A stretch of 6,071 nucleotides of DNA, from assembly GCA_938015605.1 (NCBI GenBank), contig CALLPO010000075.1, forward strand, positions 1-6,071. Reading direction: 5' to 3'. Every line of letters begins with the position of its first letter. The first letter of the stretch is position 1. Shown here one piece after another: positions 5,829-6,071 of the stretch. This stretch comes from an uncultured Candidatus Altimarinota bacterium. Lineage in GTDB: Bacteria; Patescibacteriota; Gracilibacteria; BD1-5; UBA6164. A program made the position numbers and the translations under genes. The notes under the pieces were generated by a model. The model saw nothing but the letters and a program-made list of their open reading frames with translations, ran no database searches and was not told where the DNA came from.

Positions 5829-6071
5829 CTATACCGATATTTCAAAAAAATCGTTCTTCCTTTTGCCTCCTTTAACTTCTCAAAGACCTATAGTTCAGCT
5901 TCAATACTTTTTATTAATCTTATATAAAATATCATTTAACACTCTCTTAGAAGCTTGAGAACTATGAGATGTAAATAAAGATTGCTGAATATGTGTTGCA
6001 TCACTTAAATTTCATAAGTAGACACCTGTAGTTCTAAATAGAATATCTCCAAACTCTATCCTTTCAAATAA
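5829..6071 (-). CDS. UmuC/DinB Y-family DNA polymerase, C-terminus
   Basis: This is the last 80 residues of a minus-strand gene whose start lies beyond the window. The sequence FRTTGVYLGNLSDATHIQQSLF matches the end of the little-finger domain of Y-family translesion polymerases, where a GV-x-L-x-x-L motif leads to a beta-clamp-binding pentapeptide. Here QQSLF (5973-5987) fits the Q-x-[SD]-L-F consensus. About 46 residues follow (RVLNDILYKINKKYGSGTIGLGEV), as in UmuC-type enzymes with an internal clamp motif rather than DinB, which ends at it. The usual UmuC ending with SP-x-YTT-x-W is absent, and the protein stops at FFEISV. The enzyme would copy past damaged bases. The catalytic palm is outside the window, so activity cannot be judged. 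Arg codons here are AGA and AGG only. Confidence 0.8.

Noticed and set aside
5647..5958. 103-codon plus-strand open frame in the standard code
   Set aside because: It runs out of frame through the DUF5665-like gene and antisense over the polymerase end. Both of those have recognisable protein sequence.

Overview
The window comes from an AT-rich bacterium that does not use the standard genetic code. Read with table 11, every gene breaks into fragments at TGA. Read with TGA as glycine, the sequence resolves into a compact row of intact genes ending at TAA or TAG. UGA=Gly is the hallmark of the Candidate Phyla Radiation lineages Absconditabacteria (SR1) and Gracilibacteria (BD1-5). A second change is also suggested: CGA falls where tryptophan is expected in two conserved motifs (the VWG of an OmpR-type regulator and the WG-x-x-G of an AI-2E transporter), while conserved arginines use AGA, AGG or CGT. 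This matches the Absconditabacterales code as I recall it (NCBI table 37: UGA=Gly, CGA/CGG=Trp). The host is therefore most likely an Absconditabacterales member.

Layout. At 1-218 is the 3' end of a helical-bundle protein, followed by a strong terminator (238-276). At 355-1011 (+) is an OmpR/PhoB response regulator. Its 3' end overlaps that of a convergent coiled-coil lipoprotein gene (1001-1627, -). A divergent intergenic region (1628-1907) carries promoter candidates and a 14-bp palindrome. Then follow an NTF2/SnoaL-like gene (1908-2276) with a tiny HTH protein gene 7 bp downstream (2284-2520), closed by a terminator (2563-2589). A promoter precedes a second, paralogous mini-HTH gene (2697-2972).

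From 3062 to 5797 six same-strand genes are tightly packed: a helical hypothetical, a YvlD/phage-holin-4-family membrane protein, a two-helix membrane protein, a membrane-anchored bacterial PH-domain protein, an AI-2E/PerM-family transporter and a DUF5665-like membrane protein. Five of the six are membrane proteins, so this looks like one envelope operon. The PH-domain gene has a start problem: its natural N-terminus lies one frame away from the ATG that overlaps the upstream stop, with an A6 run between them. The window ends inside a minus-strand UmuC/DinB-type Y-family polymerase gene (5829-6071), of which the C-terminus with a clamp-binding motif is visible.

Regulatory logic (inference): the regulator may act on envelope functions, and the lipoprotein and membrane operon are candidate targets, but no sensor kinase is in view. 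No Shine-Dalgarno sequence was seen before any start. I saw no tRNA, rRNA, CRISPR array or mobile element.
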